Source: Scatophagus argus (lineage: Eukaryota; Chordata; Actinopteri; Scatophagidae). Taken from it: 64,000 nt of DNA. The stretch lies in contig NC_058501.1 of the NCBI RefSeq assembly GCF_020382885.2, positions 18,100,001 to 18,164,000 of the forward strand. Reading direction: 5' to 3'. A program made the translations under genes and the position numbers. The notes below the pieces were generated by a model, which saw only the letters and a list, made by a program, of their open reading frames with translations, ran no database searches and was not told the DNA's origin. This document shows positions 21,572 through 34,329 of this stretch, piece by piece. The first letter of the stretch is position 1. Each line of letters opens with the position of its first letter.

Positions 21572-24476
21572 CACAAACTGGACAGGACAAAGGCAGGACC
21601 ACAGTTCTTATACCCAGGATGACATCAGTCTTACATTGAAGTCCAATTTCTAAACTTTGCTGACATGGCAAACAGTGACCGTTTGGGCAGTTGCAAACAC
21701 CTAAAATAAATAGGTAAAATAAAACTCAAATGCTTGGTTTTGTAGTGTGCCACCCATTTCTAAAGGGTGCACCTTTCATGATCAGATCTTTATGAGCATA
21801 CAGCAATTGAAGAACAAAGCTGATGTGGCCTGAGCTGATATTGAAAAGGGTTTGTGCTTGTGTGCAGCAATGCACAACAGCTCTCACCATGTTGCATATT
21901 GTGGTTAGGAAAGGTGTGAAAAGACAGATATGTAATGGAACTTCGGAAACCATCAAACAAACTGAGAAACACAACAGAGTATGTAATAGTAATCATATAA
22001 TACACAAAAATGATGCAAAAAATGTAGCACAACAGGGGATAAAAACATTTAAAAGTTAGCATAATTTATTTCCATAGAGGTGTGGTCAAAGAGCACGTTA
22101 TATAACAGCAGACTGCTTTTCAGTGACACATTATACATTTGAATCAAAAGAACTGTATCTGAATTTTGACTTGGCCATGGCACCTGGTCACACTCAAACA
22201 ACTGGAAATATTCAGCGCCTGGTCTTTTAATCACTTATAAACTAATAAAACTAAAAACCCTTAATATTCTACCTGATGTGCTGGACACCCCAGAACTTCT
22301 TTAATGGCTCAAAAAAAATGTATATTGATATATTACCTTAATACTTGACTTGAGGAAAAAAAAAACATATTTGAGGGGGAAAAAAATTTGATTTTGAAAT
22401 TATTAGTTTCATCGTGAAGTCCATGAGATTCCAAACAATGATGAAGCAAAACCAGTGTCAACAAAACACAATGATTACTTTATTATTGTTATTATTAGTA
22501 GTAGTATTGAGGCTTGGTTGACTTTAAGCCAGAACCACTATTTAAGACAGCCAAATTAAGCCTTTAAACAGAACAATGTTTAATGTCTCACAGATATAGC
22601 ATCGTTTATAGATATATGAGCTTCTTGTAGAGTGGGACTAATAAATTGTCCAGGTCGATATATCAGGCTGATATTAGCTTGATGCAGATATGCTGATACG
22701 GGCTGCTGATGAGTAACAAGAAAATGTTTGATATGAATGCTTGATGCTAGATTTGAGGTACTACAGTGAAAACAGTGTCACGATTGCACACTTTATCCAC
22801 CAGAGAGCACTGACTAGTTTCTTTTCACATTGTAAAATACAAAAAAATCAAGATTATTTGATTATGTGCTTTTCTTTTAAGAAATTCTTGTCAGGATAGT
22901 CCGGGTCAGACTATAGCTTCTTGAATACGGCAGTGCTAGTAAACTTATTCTGGAGTAAGGGCCAAATAAAAGAAAAAGCAAAACAGTATGCAGGACTAGG
23001 ACTCAGGTCGCATCAAAATAGCCAGAGAAATCCCAAGTTGGGTCGAGACAGAAGTAGCCACAAAAGTTCTCAGTTCCTCACACATTAAACACATTGTTTT
23101 TAAAAAGACATGATATAGTCAAAATGAAAGGGGATTTTTCACAGCACATTCTGTCCATCCTGTCTGTGTCTTGTTTGTGGAAGCTGTAAAAAAAATGGCC
23201 TTGTTGACTCATCATTGCACTTTATCTCTTAACCAGCATTTGCTGAGCTGAGTCTCCAAGAGCCTCTTTACTAGAGCATGCAACCAGCAACCTAAACCCT
23301 ACCACAAAAAGAAAAAAAAAGAAAAAAGAAATCAGTTTCAGTGGACGTCTTTGGCTACACTGAAATGAAGCGTTTATCAGGTGTCTGATCTGAAGGAAGG
23401 TGTCAAATCATTATCACAAGATTATTTTCAACTGATTGAGGCTGAAAGCTTGTCCAATGAGCACTTGTCTTATGTTGCTGTTTGCCAAAAAATGACTGCT
23501 ATGTTTAACCACAGATGAACAAATTACCTCATTTCCTGTTATGTTCAGTTAAGAGTAACTAATCATAGATAGCATTCAGTACGTCCGACATCAGCCCTTT
23601 AGTTTGCACAGTCTTTTTTGCAAGATCTCAGAAGGTAAGTAAGCTGTGCCCTCCTCTTGATTTACAGCTAAATTTGATTATTTATTTATTTATTTTTACC
23701 TTTTTTTTTTTTATTTCATTCAGCACCCATACATACTCACTATTTTCCACTTGGCAAATATTTTCAACTGGATTTAAAAATCACAGAAATTAAAACCATA
23801 AACTAACTTGAAGCATGTTGTACTACAATTTTTTTTTTCTTGAACAATTTCATGTTAAAGATTTGTAAAATTCATGACAGAATTCTCCCGCGGGTCTTCA
23901 CCAGGTTACTACAACATAGTCTGGGAATAATGCTTGTTGTCTCAACTTGAAAACACAAACAACTGAGTGGTAATTCCTGCCAACCAAGCACTTTCACTTC
24001 CCCTACATTTGTGGTGGATTTGTTTTTTGGTTTTTTTTTTGGAGTTTCTACTTCTGGAAAGTTACATTCCCATGCATTTTGTTTACTGAAATTAAGATAA
24101 ATAAATTATTTTATACCCCAAATAAAAGATAACTTGGATGTGCAGTACATGCGGGTGCACAATCCAGACAACAGAAAATAGACTTTTCCATACAGAGTAC
24201 TCCAGTCACGCACTGTCTGACGTTTACGTTATGTTTTAAAAAAATATGTCACAATTTCCTGAACAGTCATCTATTCCTACTATATCTCTGCATCTGTCTA
24301 AAATCTGCAAGGATTCAGTTCCTGAAATTGTGACTTCTTCTTTCTGATCCGCCTTCATCTAGACAAGCTCTGCCAAGCTACTCTGTGAAAAAGGATGTTT
24401 AACTAATATGGTTATGAGTGTGTTCTCTTGATTGCTGGTGGGTTTCAGGTGTTCTGCTGCCTCGTTTGCAACAAAT
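21572..24476. other. Intergenic DNA before the first CXCR3-type gene
   Basis: AT-rich with A- and T-runs, for example near 22355-22390, 23305-23330 and 23680-23715. Short frames lack domain or splice support. A splice acceptor-like TTTCAG near 24446 may begin the exon that carries the receptor's start codon. Confidence 0.4.
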
Positions 24477-25999
24477 ATGAATCAAGTGATGCCTGTCACA
24501 GAAGATTACTGGGTGAGTTGATATTTTTACAGTCCTGAGACTGCAGACTCTATTTGCATTTGATTTGGTTTTTCACATTTATGTTTAAAATATTGTAGAG
24601 ATCATTCAACCAGGAAGAGTTACTCAGCTGCATCGAGCACATACATGAGTTATCTCGAAGCTCCTTTCTTGATAAAGCAACATGATCAAACACATTTTGG
24701 GACTCTTATAACATTCATGTCCAGAACTGCTCTTACTGAGGATCAAGTAAATTAAATGAAAATAGTAAACAGTTGGGTCCCACATTGCAAGTGATTTGAA
24801 ATGCTGCAAAGTACAGCTTTCTTGATTAACCCGTCTATTACCAGAATCTGACAAAAGCGAATTCGTGAAATAGTCAGAATTCTTAATGCCTCTCTTGTCA
24901 ACAGAGCTTCGACGACTATGACAATTACACCTTGCCCCCTGACACGGGCAGGAGTCATGCAGTGCCATGCATGCAGGGGGACATCTACAGTTTTGCCCAG
25001 AGGTTCTCTCCTGTTGTATACAGCCTGGTGTTCCTCCTGGCTGTTGTGGGCAACGTGCTGGTGCTGTGTGTGATCCGACGCTACCGAAACTCTCAGAGCA
25101 GAGGAGCCTGTGCCTTCTCCCTGACGGACACCTTCCTCCTTCACCTGGCCATTTCTGACCTCCTGCTGGCCTTCACCCTCCCTCTTTTTGCAGTGCAGTG
25201 GGCTCACCAGTGGGTGTTCGGCTTGGCTCTTTGCAAGATCTCCGGTGCCCTCTTCTCCCTGAACCGTTACAGTGGCATCCTTTTCCTGGCCTGCATCAGC
25301 TTTGACCGATACCTGGCCATTGTTCACGCCGTCAGCTCTGGCTGGAAGCGCAACACCTGTCATGCCCAGATTGCATGCTCTCTCATATGGGTGGTCTGTC
25401 TGGGCCTGAGTGGGGTGGACATTGCCTTTAAACAGGTAGTGGAGGTGAACATGTTAAGCCATAAGGAGGTCCATTGCAGGGTATGGTTCACTGAGAATTC
25501 CACACAGTGGCAGGTGGCTCTGCTGCTGGTCAGTGCAATTCTGGGTTTTGGCCTCCCCCTGCTCATCATGCTCTACTGCTACATTCGTATCTTCAGGTCT
25601 CTCTGCAATGCCAGTCGCCGCCAGAAGCGCAAGTCTCTCCGCCTCATCATCTCCTTAGTGTCTGTGTTTGTCATCTGCTGGGCACCATACAGCTGCTTCC
25701 AGCTGGCAGATAGTCTGCAGAGGCTGGGCGTAGTGAGCGGAGGTTGCCAGTTTGGCCGTGTGGTGGATGTTGGGACTCTGATCACTGAAAGTGTGGGCCT
25801 GACGCACTGCGCCCTGAACCCTCTGCTGTACGGATTTGTGGGGGTGAAGTTCAGGAGGGAGCTGGTCAGGATGTTTAAGGGACTTCTGGGAGAGAGAGGC
25901 TTGCTGGAGATGGCAGGATCGAGAAAGAGGAAGAATAGAAAATGTAAAGGATCTTTCAGTTCAGAAAGCGAAAACACCTCTTATTCTGTCATGATGTGA
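24477..25999 (+). CDS. CXCR3-family chemokine receptor, canonical motifs
   Basis: Seen: exon 1 at 24477-24512 encodes 12 residues (MNQVMPVTEDYW); exon 2 at 24905-25999 encodes the rest, 376 aa in total. The N-terminus is acidic and tyrosine-rich (SFDDYDNY), apt for tyrosine sulfation. It has seven hydrophobic segments, DRYLAIVHA after helix 3, CWAPY in helix 6 and NPLLY in helix 7. Cysteines in the N-terminus, helix 3, loop 2 (VHCRVW) and loop 3 (GGCQF) support both usual disulphides. The tail ends with a Ser-rich segment (SFSSESENTSYS). Known: such receptors couple to Gi and guide leukocyte migration. The short first coding exon matches the mammalian CXCR3/CXCR5 layout and differs from the next two genes. 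Inference: teleost CXCR3, perhaps the copy called cxcr3.1. CXCR5 was considered, since the DRYLAIVHAV wording resembles it. Confidence 0.84.
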
Positions 26000-26690
26000 A
26001 ATTATTTAGAGAGACGGGTGTAAAGAGTGAGATATGTGTGTGTGTGGTTGTGTGTGTGGGAGGTGGGGGTGGGGGTGGGGAGGTAGAAAGAAAGAACTAA
26101 ATGAAAGTATAAGTTTAAAAACGTTCTCAGTGGGCAGATTTCTGCACATGGTGTGTTTCTTTCACTGGTGCTTTTCCGTCTGGTTGTTGGTATAGTGCAG
26201 CTTATAACTTGTTGTTTTGCAGTTGTTTCTGTTTTTTCAAGAGTACTGCTTTCATGTCATTAAATGGGGATGCGACAAGTAGTTAAACAGAGCACCATTT
26301 CCCACAAGCTGACGCTGTCACGTAAGCTTTTTTTTTTTTTTTTTTTTGAAATCGTGTTGATTGTAGTGTCCGTAAGGTCAGATCTTATGAAACATCTAGA
26401 TTTCTTCATACTCCCAGGAGAGCTTGTTCAGCACTTAAAATGTAGTCAGCAGAGTCCATACTCATGCAGTAAAACCAGTTTCATCTTATAAAACAATGAA
26501 AATGGTTGTATACATTGAATACTTATACATGCTGAATTTCTCATTTTGCCTTTCTTTTTTTCATGATCCATTTACAGCTGCACTGTGAAAGAGGAAATGA
26601 ATAGTGTGACTCGTTTTGAATTTTGCAAAACTAAAACTCTTTGTTGTGTACACATTTTTTTTTTATATAAGAAATATTTTGGAATAAAAA
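26000..26690 (+). other. 3' UTR of the first CXCR3-type gene
   Basis: Noncoding after the stop, with a GT-rich then G-rich tract (about 26034-26086) and a T-run near 26330-26347. An AATAAA at 26683-26688 is the likely poly(A) signal. Confidence 0.6.
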
Positions 26691-27149
26691 TACAGTATCG
26701 TGTTCGTCAACATCTCAGTTTGTCTCTCGGCTTTCATTAATCCCAACATGCTGCAGAATGCAATGGCCAACTGGGGTACACTGAAGCCACCATAACATTG
26801 CCACAAGTACAAATCTAAAAAGCAAATGATGAGTTATACACATGCTATATTGGAAAGACAGCATATGGAGTGATTGTCATTTTGAAGAAATTCAAAATCC
26901 ATTGTCAAAGACCACAGTATTCAGACCTGAATTTACTGAAGTAAAACTAGTATTACTGCAGTGGAAAAATGACCCCATTACAAGTGACTATGGGAGTACT
27001 GACAGCAAAATGTGTACATTATTACATGTGGATGTGGATTTGTCAGCAGTTTTTAAACACTGCAATACGTCTTTATTAAAATTGCTTATAGTGTTTTTTA
27101 TTTATGCCAGATAACTAGAGGTCAAATGAACAGAGCTGGAACCAAGAAC

Positions 27150-27420
27150 AGGAGAAGCAGTGGTGCGAAACATACTGAGGTTCTTTACTTGAGTAAAAGT
27201 ACCAGCACAACAATCTAAAAATACTGCAACACAAGTAAAAGACCTACATTCAAAATCCCAAAATAAAAATACAGAAGTATTATCTGCAACCAGGTCCTAG
27301 TAAAAGCATCCATTCTGTAGTAAAATGACCCCTGTGACTGATATTATTTTTACATCATTAGATTATTAAAACTGATGTGCCAGTGTGTAAGCAATTACTT
27401 TAGCCAGTTAAAGTGTAACT
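27150..27420. repeat. Teleost interspersed repeat of the ACTTGAGTAAAAGTA type
   Basis: The motif TACTTGAGTAAAAGTACC near 27186, then ACAAGTAAAAGACCTACATT, AATGACCCCTGTGACTG and GATTATTAAAACTGATG, occur in the order I know from a very common fish dispersed repeat, probably a non-autonomous DNA transposon. A further degraded piece lies near 26940-26990. Confidence 0.55.
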
Positions 27421-27757
27421 ATAACACAGTGTGCTAGTTTAGTCCAGTGTTTCCCAGCAAAATATAAAGCTGAGGGGTTGATGGGAGAGGGAAAACAAAC
27501 AAACAAACAAAACATATCTCTTAAACTGTTGGTGAAATAGGAGTATAGAGCGGAAACGTCCCGGGTGGAAACTGACACCTGAAACATGGTTCTCCATGCA
27601 AACTGATTTCATAAATATCAAGGAACTGCACTTTACAACATTAGAATTTATATTATATTTGAATTTAAATCAAGTAACTTACAACTTTCAGATGAATGCG
27701 GTGAAATAAAATGTTCCCACTATAATGTAGTTAAGAATAAAGACAGAAATAAGATAA

Positions 27758-27962
27758 TAAGATAATCTTTTATTAGTCCCGTAACTGGGAAATTACAGAG
27801 TAAAAAACCAAAAGGAAAACTAGTGCGAACTGCACAGACGTAGCGTCCATGTTTACACAGTAAAAACAAAGGAGAAGAGCAAACAAAAACGAGATATATT
27901 TACAAAACAACACCGGAGCTGCTGCAACAGGCTGCCACTCACGCAGCGCCGGAACCGGAAGT
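27758..27962 (-). mobile_element. Non-LTR retrotransposon 3' end
   Basis: On the minus strand this reads GC-rich 5' sequence, then a stretch ending GGGACTAATAAAAGATTATC with a TTATC-type tandem tail. That is the form of a truncated LINE/SINE insertion. It lies upstream of the second CXCR3-type gene. Confidence 0.55.
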
Positions 27963-28199
27963 AGTTAAATACTTAAGTACAAGTTGTATTTCAGAACTAC
28001 ACGTGTTTAATAGTAAACAGTACTTGAGTAGCCTATGCGTAGGCCATGACTAACTTTGGTTGTTCAACATAGCCTACCTCAAACACTTTGGTATGTTTTT
28101 TGTTTTCTTCTTTCCTCTCTGAAACGTTAAAAAAACATAATCTATCAGTATAAATCCTTAGACACTGATGTAAAGAAAAAAAAAACGTTTTGGAAATTT

Positions 28200-29653
28200 T
28201 GTTCATCTTGATTGTCCTGATTATTTTGTAACGCTGCAGGATGGACGACGGAGCTCTGACTGTGTCTGTTCAGTTCGGAAAACACAAACACAACAGCTCC
28301 ATCTCGTGGAAAGCGACTCCTTGTCCGGCGCTTTGTTTCACTGCTTTGTGTCCAGCGCTCCGAGTCGGTATCTGTATATCTGCATCAAGTCAGCCATAGG
28401 ACGTAAGTATGCGGAAGTTCGGTGTATTTCAAAATAAAATAACTATGTTGTACAATGCTGGCTAAGACTACAATGACAGCACATTTTTTAATATCATGTG
28501 CTTCTCATTAAAAACCGAAGACCTCTGTCTTCAACCTTCACTGTTTCAACCTCCTTTTCCGTTGCTTTCGAATCGTAGACGCAACGTTGAATTTCATTAT
28601 ACATTTTACTTTGAAAAAGAACTTATCGGAAAATGCGGTTTTTCGTGTGATTTGGTAGATGTGACACAGTCGGTCATGTACTGGAAGGTTAACGTCTGAT
28701 TAAACGAAACAGCTAAGAGCGTGGATATAATCAAAGTGCATGTAAGTATATTTTATGCATGTACAGGCTATACGAGTCCGTGTTGTAAAACTTTGAGCTA
28801 GTGAATAAAGCGCAGGTTTTCTCGTCGTCTGTTTTTCAGTTTCTGCTATCCGGTGGTTTTGTAGTTTTGGGTTTTTTTTTAATTAACCTTCAGCCCATTT
28901 AAACCATCCGCCGCCCTTTAATTCTAGGTTTAAAGCTGTAAGTTTGAGCTCAAAACAAGAACAAAGTTTTTGGTGCTTTTATAGGCCAGAGTTGACGGGC
29001 GGTCGGCAGCTGCAGGAGATCGTTCATCCTCCCTCCAAAACAACAACAGAGACGGTAACGAAACTGTTGACCCTGGCATGTACGGGCACCTGTGGAAACC
29101 TGTCATGCTTAAATTATTTTTCTCTTACAATAGCCTGTATATTGACCGTTACAACTTTATGATCGTTACATCTGCCACTGCAGAGCTGATATTCTGTTTC
29201 TATGCTCGTTTCTGTTTCGAAACGGAACCCTGCCTTGTGTATTTCATTTATCTCCTCACCTCACGCCTCACGAAAAACGTCTTATCTTCGCACCTACCAC
29301 CACTTTTGGTTTCGTAACGTGTTTGCATATGCACAGTAAAATGTTACAATACCTCGCAGACACTGTGCATAAAATATTTTCATAGAATTCAAATGTGTGT
29401 GTGTGTGTGTGTGTGAGAGAGAGTGTGTGTGTGTCTTCGTGTATGTGCGTTGGCGGGTATGACCGGGGGAGCTGTACTTTCCGTTTAAGGCCACTGTTGC
29501 CTCATCCTGTGAACTTGTACCATGTGATTTGCGTGTGTTAATAAGATCTGAGTTGGGCTTTCCACGCCTGAAAGACGATACAGACTGGGGAGTTTTTAAG
29601 CAGCAGCACTTTTGATTTCTCACTAAACTGCTGTGGTCTGTTTGTCTCCACAG
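28200..29653 (+). promoter_or_regulatory. Probable promoter and 5' noncoding region of the second CXCR3-type gene
   Basis: The segment around 28230-28400 is richer in CpG than its flanks and has a good donor at about 28403 (GGAC|gtaagtatg). A splice acceptor at 29653 directly precedes the coding exon. At least one noncoding first exon is therefore likely. A short 52-codon frame from 28241 has no family resemblance. A GT microsatellite lies at 29393-29434. Confidence 0.4.
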
Positions 29654-29663
29654 TTGATGAAGT

Positions 29664-31112
29664 ATGGATGTGGTTCTCGATGGATTGTTTCGCTACAACA
29701 GCAGCTATGACTACGACGACTATGAGTATAAAGATGAGTTTGAGTCAGGACACAACAAAGCACTATGGATGACAGTTTTGTTCTCAGTGGAGCTGGTTAT
29801 CGGTCTGCTGGGGAATGGACTACTCCTGGCCTCTGTGGTTCAGAAGAGGCGATTCTGGAGTACATCAGGCACCTTCGTCCTCCACCTGAGTGTTGCAGAC
29901 CTCCTGCTGCTGGTGACGCTGCCCTTCTGGGCCGCACAGGCCGCTCAACGTTGTGAATGGTGCTTTCGAGGTTTCCTCTGCAAGATTGCTGGAGGCATTT
30001 TTAACGTAAGTATACTGAGTGATGTGTCTGCAGAACAGGCAGGGAGCTGAAACGAAAGTGACTTTCAGTGAAGACAAATGAAAGCTTGTTTTGAGTGGAT
30101 TGTGTCTGGCTGTATGCCATTACTTCCTGCATAATCAAGACTAGACCAGGGTCATTGAACTTAATACTGTTCCCGAGTAAGTATACACCCCTGACATCCA
30201 CATTTTATCAGGGATCTCAGCATTTCTGGGAAATGACGGGAAAGAGGGAGGGGATCAGAGTAGGAAAGAGGTGAAATTTGGGTCATAAAGATGGCTGGAG
30301 GTTCTCTTTCTTATGCGAGATCACAGCTCAAGTTTTCTTTTTCTATTCCATAGGTCAACTTCTACTGTGGAATCCTTCTGTTCGTTTGCCTCAGTGTGGA
30401 TCGCTACCTGTCCGTCGTCCATGCCACCCACCTGTACTCACAGAGGAGGCCCAGGTTGGCTCATATCAGCTGCTTGGTGGTCTGGATCATTTCTCTGATC
30501 CTCGCAATCCCTGGATGGGCTTCTGTGGAAGTCTCAGCACCAGAGAAAACCCTGTGTGTTTACAAATTCACTCATTCACATGGTTCACAGAAACACATGG
30601 TGTCACGTCTTGTCCACCTCACACTGGGCTTCCTGCTGCCCGGGGCCATCCTGATCATCTGCTGGTCCTGCATCCTGCTACGGCTGCAGCGCAACGCCAA
30701 AGGTCTCCAGAAGCAGAGGTCCATCATGGTCATCCTGTCCCTGCTAGTGGTCTTCTTCCTCTGCTGGATGCCATACAACGTAACGCTTCTTGTGGACACC
30801 ATCAGAAGAAGGTCTGCGGAATCTAATGATAGTTCGTCTGGAAATCCTGAAGGTTCCCCGAAAACAGCTCTGATGGTCACATTTGCTTTGGGTTGCATTC
30901 ATGCCTGCCTCAGGCCTCTGCTCTATTTTTGCCTGTGTGCAAACTTCAGGAAACAGACTCTGGCCATGCTGAGTTGTGCTACAGCTGAATCTGAGGGCTC
31001 GCTGTGGGAGTTGGATGTGGGTGAGAAAGCCATGCCTGGCCAAAGCGATGAGGGGGCAGAACTGAAGCAGATGACAAGTGTTGATCATCAGATGCAGTCA
31101 TCGCAGTGCTGA
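29664..31112 (+). CDS. CXCR3-family receptor with atypical features (cxcr3.3-like candidate)
   Basis: Seen: exons 29664-30005 and 30354-31112 join in phase 0 to 366 aa. An in-frame TGA at 29658 fixes the start. The N-terminus is rich in Asp and Tyr (YNSSYDYDDYEYKDEF). DRYLSVVHAT and CWMPY are intact. Helix 7 has RPLLY instead of NPLLY. The N-terminus and the third extracellular loop both lack the cysteine that normally links them, while the helix 3 and loop 2 cysteines remain (LCK, EKTLCVY). Known: fish have several CXCR3 copies, one of which (cxcr3.3 in zebrafish) is described as an atypical scavenging receptor. Inference: this may be the counterpart with weakened G-protein signalling. The intron in helix 3 is shared with the third receptor gene. 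The upstream ATG at 29657 opens a short overlapping frame that could lower translation. Confidence 0.83.
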
Positions 31113-31565
31113 GGACTTGAGTAATACTCCACCTCTGAGGGGAATTTAGTGTCAAGTCATGTCATGGGTTTAAGTACTATTTTCTGTCCAATGATGAGAA
31201 GTAGATCTCTATAAATGAATTACTTCCTTACACTGCACTTTAATGTGAAGGATTCACAGCTACATTATGGTGACATATAAGCTTTGTGGTGTTTTTATTT
31301 TTCAATCAGTCACTGTTGCACAACTTTCACTTCTCACCCTAAACCATGAGGGTTTTTTTTACCCAAATGTAGATATATCTATTTTTTTATTACGTATTAA
31401 TATTATTACTGAATATTTTATATGTAGTGAAAAATACTGTTGTGTCAGTGAACAGTTGTGAACAGTCCTGCAGTTGTACAATAATCACAAAGCTCATGTC
31501 ATAATGTTTGAAAGTGGGGGAAATATAAGTTGTTATCCTTCCCAGTTTTCTGCTTCCATTAAACA
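31113..31565 (+). other. 3' UTR of the second CXCR3-type gene
   Basis: Noncoding and AT-rich, with an ATTAAA near 31557 that may serve for polyadenylation. Confidence 0.4.
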
Positions 31566-32808
31566 ATCCGACAGAGTTTATAACTTAATGGCTGATAACA
31601 TATCAGAAACTCTTTCACTTTTCATTTTACATGTTATCTCCAGGCAGTAAAGATTCTGTGAATTCCACAAGTGCGCAATGACTATGTGGACATCTGTGTA
31701 TGACCACAGGGGTGGTATTCCCGTGTAAATCTCACAGCCTTTTGTCTTCTTTACTTTGCATTTGAGATATGGCTGTGTGGACTGTAGGACGCAGGATGTC
31801 ACAAACAGGTGGTGATGTCATCAGTCAGGTGACAGAGAGCGAGATGGTGGAGGAGGGGCAGGGATAAAAGCTCTCTGTTGTCTCTGCGGCCTTTTCATAG
31901 CTCTGTGTTTACTCTCATCTAAAGACTTGGCTGGTTGTTTGGTGGGGAGAGAACAGTGGCGGGCTTTGTATGCCGGAACAAGAGAAAAGAGTGTAGGTGG
32001 AAAATGGGGGACAGAAGAGGAGTTAGAGAGATTTTATCTTTAACTCCTCTTCTGTCACTAGCACTAAATCTGTGGTTCCACCTCCAAGCTGATGTGCAGG
32101 TTGTACCCTGTCAGCAATACCAGATTTAATTAGTTTAAACACACATAAGTGTGATCTGAAATGAGGTGCTCTTTCACAAATCAGTGTTCTTTTAGAAACC
32201 TCACCGAGGTTAATTTCACCCAAGAAAAACTGCTTCCTTTATCTCAGGCTGCAGATTTTCCTTCCTCTTTTCACTTTAACTCGCACCAAAGAAAAAAGAG
32301 GTCTGTTCTGAGAAATACTGGCTGACTGTAGCAGCAGCAGCAGCGGGATGTGGAGTTTAGAGCATGATTGATCATGATAAATGTCGCATTTGATCGAAGA
32401 GTTATTTCCTGAATGAGCTAGACCTTAGAACAAACCTGTTATCACTACATAAACTTTGTTAGTGTTGAGGCAACACGATGTTATTCCCCTTTAAAATCAA
32501 GGCTTCATGAAAGTGCAAAAGTTAAAATAGAAAAAAACATTAAGTATTGTGACTGTATGATGACAAACTAAAGCTTTGCGTGTTGACCACACACCACACA
32601 AGTTTGACTGGCCTGGAGCCAACTCATTGTGGGAGAGATTACGTTGTTGCTCTGCTGGTAGCCACAGTGACTGAACCGGTAGAGCTGCTGCTTCTGGAGA
32701 AACTGTTTGTACTATAGATCCACTGGCTGTTGTTCAGACCTGTGCTTACAACACCACCACTACACTGATATTGTGAAATGTTTGTTTGTCATGTACATAA
32801 AGTTGTCA
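31566..32808. other. Intergenic; possible promoter-like segment near 31.86 kb
   Basis: A GGGATAAAAGC box at about 31860 follows a GGAGGAGGGGCAG stretch, which resembles a TATA-type promoter, but no coding exon can be tied to it. A GCA repeat of five units lies near 32331-32345. Nothing else is recognisable. Confidence 0.25.
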
Positions 32809-32810
32809 GA

Positions 32811-33314
32811 CATACACTGTATAGTCAAAAGTATTGGGGTGGGGAATCCAGGCACACCTCTTTATGGGGGTGTTTTTCAGGGGTTCAACATACCAAGACA
32901 TTTTGGACAATGCTATGCTTCCAGCTTTATAGCAGTTTGGGAAGGTCCTTTCTGTTCCAGTGCACAAAGCAAAGTCCATAAAGACGTGGTTGGATGAGTT
33001 TGGTGTGGAAGAACTTGACTGGTCCACACAGAGCCCTGACCTCAAAACCTATCCAACACCTTTGAGATGAACCGGAACGGAGATTGTGAGCCAGGCCTTT
33101 TGGTCCAACATCAGTGTCTGACCTCACAAATGCTCTACTGCATGAATGGGCAAAAATTCCCACAGAAACACTCTGAAATCTTGTGGAAAGCCTTCCCAGA
33201 GGAGTGGAAGCTGTTATAGCTGCAAAGCTGTCTGTGTATTTAGAATGTGATGTCATTAAATCCCAGTTGGTGTAATGGCCATCTGTCCCAATACTTTTGT
33301 CTATTTTGTGTATG
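32811..33314 (+). mobile_element. Degenerate Tc1-like element with terminal inverted repeats
   Basis: The left end (ATACACTGTATAGTCAAAAG, then TATTGGGG) and the right end (CCCAATACTTTTGTCTATTTTGTGTAT) are inverted copies. The interior carries fragments of the C-terminal part of a Tc1-type transposase: SPDL, then LTNALLHEWAKIP and NLVESLP pieces, in broken frames with a stop. It cannot encode an active enzyme. Confidence 0.75.
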
Positions 33315-34329
33315 TTATTGTAATCAAAATATAAAACAGTGTATCTACACTTAATAGAACTGTAATCCCAGAAGCATTTAAAAAAATTTACAAACCAAGG
33401 CTGCACAGATATTAACATTATTTCACGTGTCTGCGTGTATACTTTTTCTGTACTTGCAATGGGCACAAAAAAGTAAAAACAATCCCCTTTTGTATGTCTA
33501 GTATTTTTCTCTTTTTTTTTTTCATTTTTGCCAGACTTCCTATGTAAGTTTCGAGTATCTGTTTTGTTTGGGATTTTTTTTTTATCTGTATCAGAGTTTA
33601 AAATTCTGGTGTAGTGAAAACCTTACATGTAAATTATGAATAAGATGTGTTAGAGGTGGTTGCACGTTGTGGTTAATCACATGCATAAATTGTCTGTCTG
33701 GAAAAGTCCCACAAGTATGTGCACAACACGTCTCCGTGCTCTTTTCACAGCTCTTGTCACTTTGCTGCTGACGCCAGGCTAAGGCGGATGTGTGGCTGCT
33801 TTTTTGTCACTTTGTTTCTATTTCCTGTGAAAAAAAGTCGAAGATATTTCCACTGAAACCACCACGTCGGTTTGCAGCTTCCATTATTCTCATGTTTAAT
33901 CACTCATCTACATCATCAGAGCACAGAACATTTTAGAATGTGCTACATACCTTTAAACCAGGATTTAATGATTTAATAGCAATATACCTTCAATCCAAGC
34001 TTTATGAGGAGCATATAAGTAAAATACATTAGCTGCTGTTAGCTTTGACAAGAAAAACAAGCAACTCCCTGATAGAGATATTAGTTCACACTTAACAAAA
34101 AAAACCAAAGCCTTTAAATAACAAATTAGCCTAAATTCATGTCTTCTCCTCTTCAGTTGTGAAATTGTATCCTTCTTGAATATATTTTTAGTTTAAATTT
34201 AGAAAAATTTTGATTATCAACTCTTGGCTATCATGAAGTTCTCCTAAATGGCACTAACACTAAATATAATGGCAATATGTTAATTTGTGCAAGAGATGAC
34301 ATTGGGAAACAGATGACAAACATGTTGAC

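Noticed and set aside
24477-25999. CXCR5 as identity of the first receptor
   Set aside because: The DRYLAIVHAV wording and Ser-Glu tail resemble CXCR5, but position beside two CXCR3-type genes and overall loop wording favour CXCR3. Not excluded; a tree would settle it.
28241-28399. 52-codon frame upstream of the second receptor as a small gene
   Set aside because: No signal peptide, domain or family resemblance. It lies in a segment better explained as a noncoding first exon.
31860-32130. Unknown gene behind the TATA-like box near 31.86 kb
   Set aside because: A 64-codon frame follows, but it has no domain, no signal peptide and no convincing splice partner.
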